Position numbers and translations under genes: made by a program. A stretch of DNA of 8,134 bases from Sphingobacteriales bacterium (GTDB taxonomy: Bacteria; Bacteroidota; Bacteroidia; Chitinophagales; Chitinophagaceae). Shown here in pieces: positions 1 through 7,906 of this stretch. The notes below the pieces were generated by a model, which worked only from the letters and a program-made list of their open reading frames with translations, was not told where the DNA came from and made no database searches. The first letter of the stretch is position 1, and every line of letters begins with the position of its first letter. Location: NCBI GenBank assembly GCA_023251215.1, contig JAHEZF010000060.1, positions 1 through 8,134 on the forward strand. Reading direction: 5' to 3'.

Positions 1-1
1 A

Positions 2-76
2 AGTCCATTTGACGACTATAAAAACTTTCTTTCACCCAAGACAATTATTAAAGACGGAGTTGTTTTCAAAAACTAA
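2..76 (+). CDS. C-terminal end of a protein entering from the left, possibly an amidohydrolase (partial)
   Basis: Reading from base 2 gives 24 sense codons before a TAA at 74-76. The peptide is well-formed and ends in IIKDGVVFKN. The other two forward frames do not give a sensible tail: frame 1 stops at its fourth codon. A terminal beta-strand of the form 'V-I-K-D-G-x-V-x-K' is common at the end of metal-dependent amidohydrolases (imidazolonepropionase/dihydroorotase-like), where the last strands rejoin the small beta-sandwich domain. That assignment is inference from a few residues, and no catalytic part is visible. The gene runs toward the kinase operon, so the two are convergent. I am fairly sure this is a real gene end and unsure of the family. 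Confidence 0.5.
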   Translation, partial: SPFDDYKNFLSPKTIIKDGVVFKN

Positions 77-224
77 AACAGCACATATTGACGGAAGAAA
101 AACGGCACACAACATTCGGTGACTGATGCACAACTACCCTCCCCAAAAAATAAAAAACCTTACCCCTGCTGATTTTTGAACGTGGTTTTCTGTGATCTCC
201 GTTTTTATTTTTTGAAATCTTTTC

Positions 225-241
225 CTGACTGCCTGAGTCAG
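225..241. repeat. Small hairpin in the convergent gap
   Basis: CTGACT (225-230) and AGTCAG (236-241) are exact reverse complements around the 5-nt loop GCCTG. No T-run follows on either strand. It may contribute to transcription termination for one of the converging genes, but a 6-bp stem could also be chance. Confidence 0.35.
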
Positions 242-245
242 CCGG

Positions 246-283
246 TGAATGATGAACACCGAAGTATAAGACTTCATCATTCA
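246..283. repeat. 11-bp inverted repeat downstream of the kinase operon
   Basis: TGAATGATGAA (246-256) is the exact reverse complement of TTCATCATTCA (273-283), separated by 16 nt. The spacer contains a competing shorter stem, GAAGT (261-265) with ACTTC (271-275), so two alternative folds are possible. It lies 30 nt past the kinase stop codon on the minus strand, a natural place for a 3'-end hairpin that terminates or stabilises the operon mRNA. The absence of a T-run argues against a classic Rho-independent terminator. Confidence 0.45.
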
Positions 284-313
284 TTATTCCTTGCTCATCT
301 GTTCATTATTCAA

Positions 314-3300
314 TCAATTCACAACTGGAAATTCTATGTAGAAAGTAGTTCCCCTGCCCTGCTCCGTTTCAAACCAAATTTTCCCTTTGGCCTGCTCTAC
401 AATTCCCTGGCACATGGCAAGACCGAGACCCGTGCCTGATGATTTGGTAGTGAAGTTGGGAACGAAAATATGTGCCTGCATTTCCGGTGCAATCCCCTCG
501 CCGTTATCTTCTATGCTGACGCGGATCTTACCGTCGTTATGCTCTTCTGTTATTTCGATGCGGCAAATAACATTACTATTGCAGGCTTCTACGGCATTGG
601 CAAAAAGATTGGTGAACAAACGGTTCATTTGTGTTTTATCAGCTTCTACCATCAGCTTTCCTTCCACAGGGTTCCATTTCAGTTCTACGTTGCTGTTGGG
701 TTGATACAATTCTTTCAATGAACCGATCACATCATGCAGGTCAAATATTTCCACATTGGTATTGCCAATATTTGCAAACTGGGAAAAATCAGCAGCAATT
801 TTTGAAAGATGGTCTATTTGTTCCACCAGTGTATTAGCCACATTACCGGTAAGTTCTTTTACATTCGGCTGGTTGCCATTGATAGCTTTCTGCAAGTATT
901 GAAGACTCAGCTTCATCGGTGTCAGCGGATTTTTGATCTCATGTGCTACCTGTCTCGCCATTTCCCGCCAGGCTCCTTCCCGCTCACTCTTGGCCAGTAC
1001 AACAGCACTATCGCCCAGCTTGGCAACCATTTTATTATATTCCTTTACCAACTCGCCAATTTCATCATCCCTGTTCCAGATGATGGCTTCATTCATTTTG
1101 CCCAGGTTCACCTCTTTCATTTTATTGCTGATGATGGAAAACGAACCGGTGATCCGGTTGGTGATGAACAAAGCAATAAGGCCGGCAACTAAAAATATAA
1201 AAGCATTCAGGTTAATGATGGTAACAAGAAAATTAGATATTTCCTGGTTCAGTTCCCTTTGTGATGTAAAATAAGGGATATTAATATACTCATATACTTT
1301 CCCTTCTTCATCCCTGACGGGGGCATAAATGCTGAGATAAGAAAGGTTTCCTATCTTTTCTTCCTGTGCATGCTGCACCTGCCTCATCCTGCTTAAATGA
1401 TAAAACGCACCGGGATCCATTTTTTTACTCAACACCCCTTTGTTATAAACGTTGGCTTCGGAAGAAACGTACAGGTCGCCATTCAATGAATACACATTCA
1501 CATCCACACCGTGAATGTCCGAAACGTCATTCACCAGTTTTTGCAGGTCGTAATTGGCAACCGAATCATAGATCTTTATCACATCATCAAATGTATAGTT
1601 CTCGGTTATCCTTTTCTGCATCTCATTCACCATGATCTTCATGGTACGGCTGAGTTTATCACTGTTGTTACGGTTAAACCGGCTGATAAAAAAAGAAATA
1701 GTGGCTACACCGATGATCAGAAAAGAAAAAATACTGATAAAAATAATGGTGCTGTGCACCTGGTCGCGGATGTTCAACTGCAATATTTTTTTCAATTCTT
1801 TCCTGTTATACCCGGTCCGCAGGAGCAGGGAAATAAGCTGAACCAGCGCCACCAAAAAAAGAAATGAGCAAAAAATATAAGAGAACAGTGCAATAGTTTC
1901 GATGACCGTATCCTTTTTTCGTGCAATAACAATCACTTTTTCCCTGCCGGCTTTATACCACAGCTCGTCAAAATCCCCGTTACTTCTTTTTTCAAATTCA
2001 TATTTGGGCATTTCATTGCCTGCAAGGGTGATGGCAAAAGGATATTTTCCGGGAGGAGAAACCAGCCTGTTATTAATGTAAACAGCATTGGAATAAATGG
2101 GTGAATTTTCCGGATCTGTTTCCTTGAACTGTTTAAAGAGCTCAGGAAATAAAGCATCACTGCTGTATTTTTTTGGATTTGAAACAATGAAAAAAGTACC
2201 TGTCTTATTCCCGGCTGAATCTGTTACTTCCCGGCGGGTTATATAATTGAATTTATCAAAAGCCGTTTCATAATAGAATAATCCTTTTATTGTAGTTGGT
2301 TTTGAAGTTACGTTGACAACCGTATTCAATGCATTATATGAGGTGGGGTCGTCGTTATAAAGACTCATATTCTTTTCATCATATACATATAAACGGGTAT
2401 CGTACTTATTCAGATAGCCGCTGTAGTTCTCAGTGATGATGCTGTCACGGAAGGCTTTATTCTGGCGGAGATCGCCGAACCTGAAAAAATTATTGCTGAG
2501 AAAATCATTGTCCAGGTACTGAATGGCAATGCTCATTAATCGTTCACTGGAAGGATCTGTCTGCATAGCCAGTTTGTCTGCCATTCGTTTTCTTTTTTCC
2601 CATTCCACTTTGCCATTCTCAGCCAGCATAATAGCGGCAATGGAAACAGAAAAAACAAATATCCAGAACAAAATGCCGGCAACATTGATGTGAATGCGGT
2701 TAAAAATAACATCCCGTCTGTTCATCAGCCAGGTATAGATAAGGAGCCATAGAAGGACCGGGATATAAAATAATACTTCCGGATGACCGGAACGGATGGT
2801 CAGGTAAAACAATCCGGCAAAGCCAATTGCAAAATAAACCAGTACAGGTTTATCCCTGAATAATGGAAAAATAAAACGGAATAACAGCTGCGAAAAATAA
2901 TAATACGACAATGAAAGAAAAGCCAACACAACAAAACCTGCCACTGTAAAGCGGTTCAGGCTGAAAAAATCTGTTACATCAAAGGAAATTTTTGAATCGG
3001 CCACCATGCTTTTGAGCACTGTTGACAAAAGAAATGTTGAAAATAGCAACAAAAACAAAGATAAAAGGCCTGCTGCCCACCGTAATCGCGGAGTAAAATT
3101 CTCTGTGGGTTTTTCAACCGGCCGCAGCTTTGACCCTGCAAACAAAACAATCCAGCTAAACAAAACTGAATTAACTAAAAGATCGCCTAAAGACCGTTGA
3201 ACAGGATTGGAGCCATAGATCACAGGATTGAATAATTCAAACTGTCTCAGGTTTAATATTGCAGGATAATAATAAGTAAGAAGACGAATACTCAATAATA

Positions 3301-4072
3301 CTACTGTTAGGAAACCGATTGCCATCCATGGCCCCTTCTGCCCTGCTATTGATTCTGCTTTCAGATGAATAAAAAATAACAGGAATAGCACTGCTCCAAA
3401 CCGCAGCCAGATGGTAAGCCTGTCATTATAAGGTACTGCCCCCGATGCTTTTTTATCAAGGTAAAAAACTGTTTCTCCTGCACCTGTTTTTACCGGAAAT
3501 TCAGTTTCCTTTTTACTGATCAACACTCTTTTCTCTGCCGACCTGCTAAAAGCAAATTGCCAGGGCAGGTATTCCGTTTCAATAAAATACTCTGACCGGA
3601 TAGGAATGACAGCATAGGATAAAAATTTATCGGGAATACCCTGCAGATTGAAAGTTTGTTTAATAATATAATAATAACCATTTGCCAGATGTTCAAAATA
3701 CCCGCCGTCAGGAAATGAATAAGTTTCGGGAGGAGGAACTATCTGCTGGTCGCTCCAGAATTTCATCTCCGTATTACCAAATGCACTAACTGAATAAAAA
3801 AATATCCCATATTTTTTTGATGCCAGCCGGTTAAACTCATTCAGTGATTCTTTTTTTTCAAACAGCCGTCGTACCAGCGCCGTATCATTAAGCAAAGCAG
3901 TAAAATCTTTTTGCCGGTTGTTGATGTATCTTTCCGCCATTCGCACTTCCCGTCTCACCGATGAACGATTGCTGTAAAGTGTATTAAACACATAAGAAAG
4001 AATAAAAAGAAATGAAGCCGCTGTCAGCAAACTGTATTTGGCAATGGAAATATTTGGAAAAGATGGCTTCAC
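314..4072 (-). CDS. Large multi-span membrane sensor histidine kinase with HAMP domain (NtrY-like catalytic end)
   Basis: This 1252-residue protein is predicted to sense a signal at the membrane and autophosphorylate on His for transfer to a response regulator, which is not in the window. Layout by eye: TM at about 11-32; extracytoplasmic segment 33-218; a bundle of about eight TM helices between 220 and 485; a soluble region 486-722; TM helices near 726-750 and 775-797; a second sensor-like region 798-945; TM 946-971; HAMP about 972-1025; then the kinase core. The core has an H-box with H1044 in AHEIKNPLTPMKLSLQYL, an N-box in NLFANAVEA with N1159, a G1 box DNGEG (1189-1193), an F-box FVPNFTTK and a G2 box GTGLGL (1213-1218), so all catalytic motifs look intact. 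The AHEIKNPLTP/QYL phrasing resembles NtrY-type kinases. It starts at GTG (4072-4070), which overlaps the mazG TGA as GTGA; the first TM follows at once, supporting this start. The input signal is unknown. Confidence 0.93.
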   Translation of the reverse strand: MKPSFPNISIAKYSLLTAASFLFILSYVFNTLYSNRSSVRREVRMAERYINNRQKDFTALLNDTALVRRLFEKKESLNEFNRLASKKYGIFFYSVSAFGNTEMKFWSDQQIVPPPETYSFPDGGYFEHLANGYYYIIKQTFNLQGIPDKFLSYAVIPIRSEYFIETEYLPWQFAFSRSAEKRVLISKKETEFPVKTGAGETVFYLDKKASGAVPYNDRLTIWLRFGAVLFLLFFIHLKAESIAGQKGPWMAIGFLTVVLLSIRLLTYYYPAILNLRQFELFNPVIYGSNPVQRSLGDLLVNSVLFSWIVLFAGSKLRPVEKPTENFTPRLRWAAGLLSLFLLLFSTFLLSTVLKSMVADSKISFDVTDFFSLNRFTVAGFVVLAFLSLSYYYFSQLLFRFIFPLFRDKPVLVYFAIGFAGLFYLTIRSGHPEVLFYIPVLLWLLIYTWLMNRRDVIFNRIHINVAGILFWIFVFSVSIAAIMLAENGKVEWEKRKRMADKLAMQTDPSSERLMSIAIQYLDNDFLSNNFFRFGDLRQNKAFRDSIITENYSGYLNKYDTRLYVYDEKNMSLYNDDPTSYNALNTVVNVTSKPTTIKGLFYYETAFDKFNYITRREVTDSAGNKTGTFFIVSNPKKYSSDALFPELFKQFKETDPENSPIYSNAVYINNRLVSPPGKYPFAITLAGNEMPKYEFEKRSNGDFDELWYKAGREKVIVIARKKDTVIETIALFSYIFCSFLFLVALVQLISLLLRTGYNRKELKKILQLNIRDQVHSTIIFISIFSFLIIGVATISFFISRFNRNNSDKLSRTMKIMVNEMQKRITENYTFDDVIKIYDSVANYDLQKLVNDVSDIHGVDVNVYSLNGDLYVSSEANVYNKGVLSKKMDPGAFYHLSRMRQVQHAQEEKIGNLSYLSIYAPVRDEEGKVYEYINIPYFTSQRELNQEISNFLVTIINLNAFIFLVAGLIALFITNRITGSFSIISNKMKEVNLGKMNEAIIWNRDDEIGELVKEYNKMVAKLGDSAVVLAKSEREGAWREMARQVAHEIKNPLTPMKLSLQYLQKAINGNQPNVKELTGNVANTLVEQIDHLSKIAADFSQFANIGNTNVEIFDLHDVIGSLKELYQPNSNVELKWNPVEGKLMVEADKTQMNRLFTNLFANAVEACNSNVICRIEITEEHNDGKIRVSIEDNGEGIAPEMQAHIFVPNFTTKSSGTGLGLAMCQGIVEQAKGKIWFETEQGRGTTFYIEFPVVN

Positions 4073-4845
4073 TGTTCTTTTTGTTGTTTAATGTTGTTCC
4101 AGATGGCATCCATTTCCGGCAGACTCATCTGGTTCAGGTCTTTGCCATGCTGCAAAGCCTGTTGCTCCATTTGTGTAAACCGTTTAATAAATTTTTTATT
4201 GGTTCGTTCCAGAGCATTTTCGGCATCCAACTGCAAAAACCGTGCATAATTGACCAGGGTGAATACCAGGTCGCCAAACTCTTCTTCTGTCCTTGCATAG
4301 TTGCCTGCCTCAATAGCCGATCTTAGTTCTTCTATCTCTTCTTCAACTTTTGTCCATACCTGTTCTTTATTCTCCCATTCAAACCCAACCTGTTTTGCTT
4401 TTTCCTGGAGCCGCATGGCTTTCACTATTGCAGGCAGTGACAGTGGCACGCCGCTCAGAACAGATGTCTTGCCCTCTTTCAATTTCAGGTTTTCCCAATT
4501 TTTTTTAACATCATCTTCATCGTTTACCAGAATATCGCCATATATGTGCGGATGCCGGGCAATCAATTTTTCGCAAATGCAATTGATCACTTCTTCCAGT
4601 TCAAACTTTTTTTGTTCACTGCCTATCTTTGAATAGAAAACAATATGCAGCAACAGGTCGCCCAGCTCTTCCTTTATACCCTGCCAGTCTTCATCAGTAA
4701 TAGCATCGGCCAGTTCATAGGTTTCTTCTATTGTCATTTGACGAAGCGACTGAATTGTTTGTTTTTTATCCCAGGGGCATTTTTCCCTTAATTCATCCAT
4801 TATTTCAATTAACCGTAAAAAAGCGTCAGCGGGTTTTGTTTTCAT
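4069..4845 (-). CDS. mazG: Nucleoside triphosphate pyrophosphohydrolase MazG
   Basis: MazG hydrolyses NTPs and dNTPs to the monophosphate plus pyrophosphate, cleaning non-canonical nucleotides from the cytosolic pool; in E. coli it has also been linked to lowering ppGpp. The 258-residue length is typical of full bacterial MazG with two tandem domains. The N-terminal domain shows CPWDKKQT (23-30), the metal-binding EExxE set (E40, E41, E44) and EELGDLL (59-65). The C-terminal domain repeats the pattern with VEEEIEEL (167-174) and EEFGDLVF (188-195), including the acidic residues needed for Mg binding. The family-typical linker SGVPLSLPAIVKAMRLQEKA is present. The ATG at 4845 lies 9 bases beyond the upstream gene's stop codon, and its TGA overlaps the kinase GTG start, so the three genes are likely co-transcribed. 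No Shine-Dalgarno sequence is visible, which is usual in Bacteroidota. Confidence 0.96.
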   Translation of the reverse strand: MKTKPADAFLRLIEIMDELREKCPWDKKQTIQSLRQMTIEETYELADAITDEDWQGIKEELGDLLLHIVFYSKIGSEQKKFELEEVINCICEKLIARHPHIYGDILVNDEDDVKKNWENLKLKEGKTSVLSGVPLSLPAIVKAMRLQEKAKQVGFEWENKEQVWTKVEEEIEELRSAIEAGNYARTEEEFGDLVFTLVNYARFLQLDAENALERTNKKFIKRFTQMEQQALQHGKDLNQMSLPEMDAIWNNIKQQKEQ

Positions 4846-4854
4846 TTTATTTAA

Positions 4855-5937
4855 TTATAATGTAACTGCAGAAAAAAACAAGAAAAATATAAGCAATATC
4901 AACATCATGATAAGCGACCAAAAGGCTACAAATAAAAATTTTAAAACCGTTTTACCCCTGCCCTGGCCGTAAAAGTTTCGCATGGCTTTATACAGGTAAA
5001 AAAATAAGCCAATGAAAAGAGCTGCTATCAGTAAACCTATAAAGTCCCACCGGGTAAGGTCACGCAGTTTATTAAGAGCAAATACTGCCATCAGCAGAAT
5101 GAAAGTGAAAATATAAAGATGAATAGTGAACACTCCATGATCAGCAAAATAAAATTGCTTCCGTCTTATATAAACCAATTTCAGCAGAAGAGCAAACAAT
5201 GGCAGTGAAATAAAAAGCATATACGGCAGCTTGTGCAAAACACTTTCTCCAAATTTATTAAGGGCCTCCCCGGGATTCTCCCTGTATTTGTTATAAATCC
5301 CGATTTCCTTTTTGGTTAGCCGGCGGATAAACCATCCATCTCTTTCAGAAGGCGGTAAAGTTCTTTCAATGGAGTCATACTCTTCTGCACTTTTATATTT
5401 AATGGCCGAAAAACTCAGAGAGACACCCCCGCCATTACCTTCAATCTGAAGCAGGTCTTTTACGGTAAGAACCTTGCTGGTATCTTTTGCATGTAGCATT
5501 TGAGTTTTTAAAAAAACATTCCCGGTATCAGTTTTGAGTTTTTGCTGTAATTGCTTCACATAATCTGCCCTCTCAGAAATTGATAATGGCTTGTTCACAT
5601 TTTTGTTGATAGATTCTGCAGGTTTAAACAAGCTGAAAAATAACAAAAAGAAGATAGCCGAGGTAAATACATACATTCTTACCGGGTGCAGGTAACTGGC
5701 CCTGCGGCCAAGCATATATTCTTTGGATAAAAAGCCCGGCCGGAGGATCAGATGATGTACCGTATGAAAAAAGCTGCTGTCGAAATGTGTGATGTCATAA
5801 AAAAAATGGATGACCATGTGCCAGAAAGTTTCTTTAGGCACCACATTTTCCTGTCCGCATACATGACAATACCTGCCCTGCAGCATGGCGCCACAGTTCA
5901 GGCAGTCCTTCTCTTTTCGTTGCGGAACATGAGACAC
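4855..5937 (-). CDS. DUF3667 family membrane protein with N-terminal zinc ribbon
   Basis: A 360-residue protein of a family common in Bacteroidota and without a known function. The N-terminus carries a zinc-ribbon CxxC...CxxC: C12 and C15 in CLNCG, C24 and C27 in CHVCGQ. The family block follows (about 38-100), with HFFYDITHFDSSFFHTVHHL, then RPGFLSKEY and RRASYLHPVRMYVF running into the first TM helix at about 88-104. A soluble insert (105-230) precedes four more helices near 236-256, 266-288, 300-318 and 332-356. It is probably an inner-membrane protein with a cytoplasmic zinc ribbon (inferred). It is the first gene of the operon with mazG and the kinase, with a promoter-like TATTTTTG 27 bases upstream of the start. 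I know of no functional link between DUF3667 and MazG; the arrangement may be only positional. Confidence 0.9.
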   Translation of the reverse strand: MSHVPQRKEKDCLNCGAMLQGRYCHVCGQENVVPKETFWHMVIHFFYDITHFDSSFFHTVHHLILRPGFLSKEYMLGRRASYLHPVRMYVFTSAIFFLLFFSLFKPAESINKNVNKPLSISERADYVKQLQQKLKTDTGNVFLKTQMLHAKDTSKVLTVKDLLQIEGNGGGVSLSFSAIKYKSAEEYDSIERTLPPSERDGWFIRRLTKKEIGIYNKYRENPGEALNKFGESVLHKLPYMLFISLPLFALLLKLVYIRRKQFYFADHGVFTIHLYIFTFILLMAVFALNKLRDLTRWDFIGLLIAALFIGLFFYLYKAMRNFYGQGRGKTVLKFLFVAFWSLIMMLILLIFFLFFSAVTL

Positions 5938-5963
5938 AATAAAACTTTTCTTAAAAATAAGTA

Positions 5964-5971
5964 CAAAAATA
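5964..5971 (-). promoter_or_regulatory. Bacteroidota -7 promoter element for the DUF3667-mazG-kinase operon
   Basis: On the minus strand this reads TATTTTTG, an exact match to the Bacteroidetes -7 consensus TAnnTTTG. It lies 27 bases before the ATG of the DUF3667 gene, giving an expected leader of about 20 nt. I see no convincing TTTG -33 element at the right distance upstream, which lowers confidence. Confidence 0.5.
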
Positions 5972-6007
5972 CAAGCAGCCTTTCTTTTTCGTTAATGAAC
6001 AATCGGG

Positions 6008-6015
6008 TATTTTTG
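6008..6015 (+). promoter_or_regulatory. Bacteroidota -7 promoter element for the YD-repeat/CHAD operon
   Basis: TATTTTTG matches the TAnnTTTG consensus exactly and sits 25 bases before the ATG at 6041, predicting a leader of about 20 nt. The upstream -33 TTTG is absent; the closest match is TTTC at 5987-5990, 17 bases before the -7 element. It mirrors the element on the opposite strand in the same divergent spacer. Confidence 0.5.
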
Positions 6016-6040
6016 AAAAATAAAAACAATATCTGCCGGA

Positions 6041-6877
6041 ATGAAAAACATTTTACCCGTAATTGCCACACTAAGTTGCTGTACCCTGCAGGCACAATAC
6101 TATTTTAATGACATCATCGGCACCGGGGAAACTAACCGGCAGATGAATACCTACCTTGCCAATAAGGTACAAACTGTTTCAGCAAAAGGTTACAATCCAC
6201 AAGGGGTAATAACAACTGATTTTTCGGAATCACAGGAAATAATGCAAAACGGAACTTTGTTAAAGATCAGCACCCGCAATCCAAATACAACGATACTTTA
6301 TTACCGGTACAACAACAAGGGCATCCTGACAAGCATAACCGATTCATCCGGCAATGTTCAAAGTATAACCACTTATGAGTATGACCCTGCCGGAAGAATA
6401 AGCACAGTGCAGAACAACCTTAAAGATACAGCCAATGATTTTAACCAGACTGAAGTTCACAGATGGAGCTACAATGCTGATGGCAAACCCGCTACAATGT
6501 GGCGTACCATCAACAATGCCGACAGTATGGAGGTTCGTTTTATGCCCGATGAAAACGGCAACACAGGTGATGAACGGATGTACAAAAGAGGGGTTGAAAC
6601 AGGAGTTGTTTATTATTATTATGACGATAAAAACCGGCTTACGGATATAGTACGGTACAACGCCAAGGCCAGGCGACTGCTCCCTGATTATATGTTTGAA
6701 TATGATGATAATAACAGGGTGATACAAAAAATAACTACTACCTCAAGCCTCAACCTTAGCTACCTTATCTGGAGGTATTTATTTAACGAAAAAGGATTAA
6801 AGACCAAGGAAGCTCTCTTCAATAAAAACAAAGAGCTGACAGGAAAAATAGAATACAGCTATACCTTTGGCCAATGA
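6041..6877 (+). CDS. Secreted YD-repeat-like (RHS-type) protein
   Basis: A 278-residue exported protein. Residues 1-18 form a signal peptide: MKN, a hydrophobic core, then a likely signal peptidase I site after LQA before QYYF. The two Cys at 13-14 do not sit in a convincing lipobox. The mature part contains degenerate repeats of about 20-40 residues built on Y-x-Y/F-(N/D)-x-x-(N/G)-(K/R): YRYNNKG (88-94), YEYDPAGR (112-119), WSYNADGK (142-149), YYYDDKNR (192-199), FEYDDNNR (219-226), LFNEKGLK (247-254). This is the YD/RHS fold unit that builds beta-sheet shells, but six to seven units are far fewer than in full RHS toxins, and there is no toxin tip or self-cleavage motif. Small proteins of this kind are frequent in Bacteroidota, probably in the periplasm or at the surface, with unknown role. 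It is 6 nt from the CHAD gene, implying one transcript. Confidence 0.82.
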   Translation: MKNILPVIATLSCCTLQAQYYFNDIIGTGETNRQMNTYLANKVQTVSAKGYNPQGVITTDFSESQEIMQNGTLLKISTRNPNTTILYYRYNNKGILTSITDSSGNVQSITTYEYDPAGRISTVQNNLKDTANDFNQTEVHRWSYNADGKPATMWRTINNADSMEVRFMPDENGNTGDERMYKRGVETGVVYYYYDDKNRLTDIVRYNAKARRLLPDYMFEYDDNNRVIQKITTTSSLNLSYLIWRYLFNEKGLKTKEALFNKNKELTGKIEYSYTFGQ

Positions 6878-6883
6878 TTACTT

Positions 6884-7765
6884 ATGGACAATCCCAATTT
6901 TATATTCTTCCATTGGAAAAAAGAACAGAAGGTTTTAGAGAAGAATCTTGGCATACTTAAACAACACTCTGATACAAATGCGGTGCATGACCTGCGGGTA
7001 GCGATAAAAAAGTTAAGGGCAATTCTCAAATTATATATTTTAATAAAACAAGAACCGGAATGGCAGTACCTGTTAAAAAACACAGAACTGCTTTTTGCTG
7101 TTCTCGGCAAACAGCGGGATGTAGAAATATGTCTTGGCCTGGTAACAACCTATGAAAAAGAAACCAATTGCCGCTATGCTGAATTAAAACTATACCTTCA
7201 ATCATTATTAAAAAAAACTCAGTATTGGTCCAAACGGGCCCTTCATCAGTACCGGAAAAAAGAGCTAACTAAAACGGCGTTTTTATTACAGCTGGATGAG
7301 GAGTTGCAGGAGAAAGAGCAGGTGATTCAAAAAATTCTGCTTATTCTCCATTCGCATCTTGCAGACATCAAAAAATATTTCAGGCAACCGCATAAGGTGC
7401 GGCAACATCTTAAAGAGATCTATTACTGGATAAATATTATTCCTGATGATCCCCGTTTACAGGCATACCATAAAAAAGAGCTGCACATAATACTGGATGA
7501 TTTTGGCAACTGGCAGGACCAGGAAATTTTGCTTACCATAATGAAACATTTCAGAAAGGACTATCTGCCCCGGTCTTTCCCTGAATATGATTCAATGAAA
7601 ACACTTGAGAATATTGTGAAAGAAAAAAAAGAATCCTTGTTAAAAACTACAATTCCAAAGACAAGACGTCTGCTCAAAAAAATTTCTGCAGCGCAAAAAA
7701 AGCAAGTAATAAGTGTCGTTGATATAGAATTTAATCCCGAATCCAGCCCAACTGATATCATTTAA
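6884..7765 (+). CDS. CHAD domain-containing protein
   Basis: A 293-residue, Lys/Arg-rich, almost entirely helical protein with no signal peptide or TM helix. It carries the two halves of a CHAD domain. The first has VHDLRVAIKKLRAILKLY (34-51), with H35, R38, K42, K43 and R45, and LGKQRDVEI (74-82), with the R-D pair. The second has a weaker copy, VRQHLKEIYYWINII (172-186), and LDDFGNWQDQEIL (204-216). CHAD domains are known to bind inorganic polyphosphate through a basic groove, and some localise to polyphosphate granules. Here the domain stands alone, without the CYTH triphosphatase domain often found with it. In the second half the usual H-x-x-R is replaced by Q-x-x-K, so that half may bind less well. 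The ATG is 6 nt after the YD-repeat gene's stop codon, so the two are probably co-expressed. Polyphosphate binding here is inferred. Confidence 0.88.
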   Translation: MDNPNFIFFHWKKEQKVLEKNLGILKQHSDTNAVHDLRVAIKKLRAILKLYILIKQEPEWQYLLKNTELLFAVLGKQRDVEICLGLVTTYEKETNCRYAELKLYLQSLLKKTQYWSKRALHQYRKKELTKTAFLLQLDEELQEKEQVIQKILLILHSHLADIKKYFRQPHKVRQHLKEIYYWINIIPDDPRLQAYHKKELHIILDDFGNWQDQEILLTIMKHFRKDYLPRSFPEYDSMKTLENIVKEKKESLLKTTIPKTRRLLKKISAAQKKQVISVVDIEFNPESSPTDII

Positions 7766-7803
7766 GAGGGGGATTCCCGGAATGATTCTAAAGCGAAAGC
7801 TTG

Positions 7804-7824
7804 CATTTTACATTTTACATTCTA
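7804..7824 (+). repeat. Three tandem heptamers in the leader of the tRNA pseudogene
   Basis: CATTTTA (7804-7810), CATTTTA (7811-7817) and CATTCTA (7818-7824) are consecutive. A further CATTTTA occurs at 7832-7838, and one at 7973-7979 ahead of the intact tRNA gene. These look like low-complexity slippage products and show no sign of coding or regulatory function. Confidence 0.5.
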
Positions 7825-7864
7825 CTTTTTTCATTTTAAATTTGCCGCCCGCCCGGGTGGCGAA

Positions 7865-7882
7865 TCCCGATAGCTATCGGGA
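7865..7882. repeat. Palindrome 1, in the D-loop of the tRNA pseudogene
   Basis: TCCCGATAGCTATCGGGA is a perfect 18-nt palindrome. It replaces ATT of the D-loop between GCGAA and GGTAGACGC, leaving the D-stem GCG/CGC able to pair. Confidence 0.9.
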
Positions 7883-7906
7883 GGTAGACGCATTGTCATC
7901 AGGTGG

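Larger units (their letters stand above)
77..313. other. Non-coding gap between two convergent genes
   Basis: This stretch separates the stop codon of the left-hand gene from the stop codon of the histidine kinase. I see no credible gene in it: the only open frame (minus strand, 66-284) has no family resemblance and runs into the neighbouring gene end. It holds a 6-bp hairpin (225-241), an 11-bp inverted repeat (246-283) and two copies of TTCATTATTC (280-289 and 302-311). Neither hairpin is followed by a clear T-run, so I do not call a standard intrinsic terminator, although the position is where one would be expected. Confidence 0.6.

Noticed and set aside
66..284. Minus-strand 72-codon open frame in the convergent gap
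   Set aside because: No recognisable family, no promoter motif, and it overlaps the coding end of the left-hand gene and the inverted repeat.
5898..6095. Minus-strand 65-codon open frame upstream of and overlapping the DUF3667 start
   Set aside because: It spans the divergent promoter region and the starts of both neighbouring genes in a different frame; low-complexity Phe/Leu/Lys content.
6041..6877. RHS toxin or contact-dependent inhibition system
   Set aside because: Only about six or seven weak repeats, no core self-cleavage motif, no toxin tip and no adjacent immunity gene.
7771..7785. Hairpin ATTCC/GGAAT after the CHAD stop as a terminator
   Set aside because: Only 5 bp with a one-base loop and no T-run.
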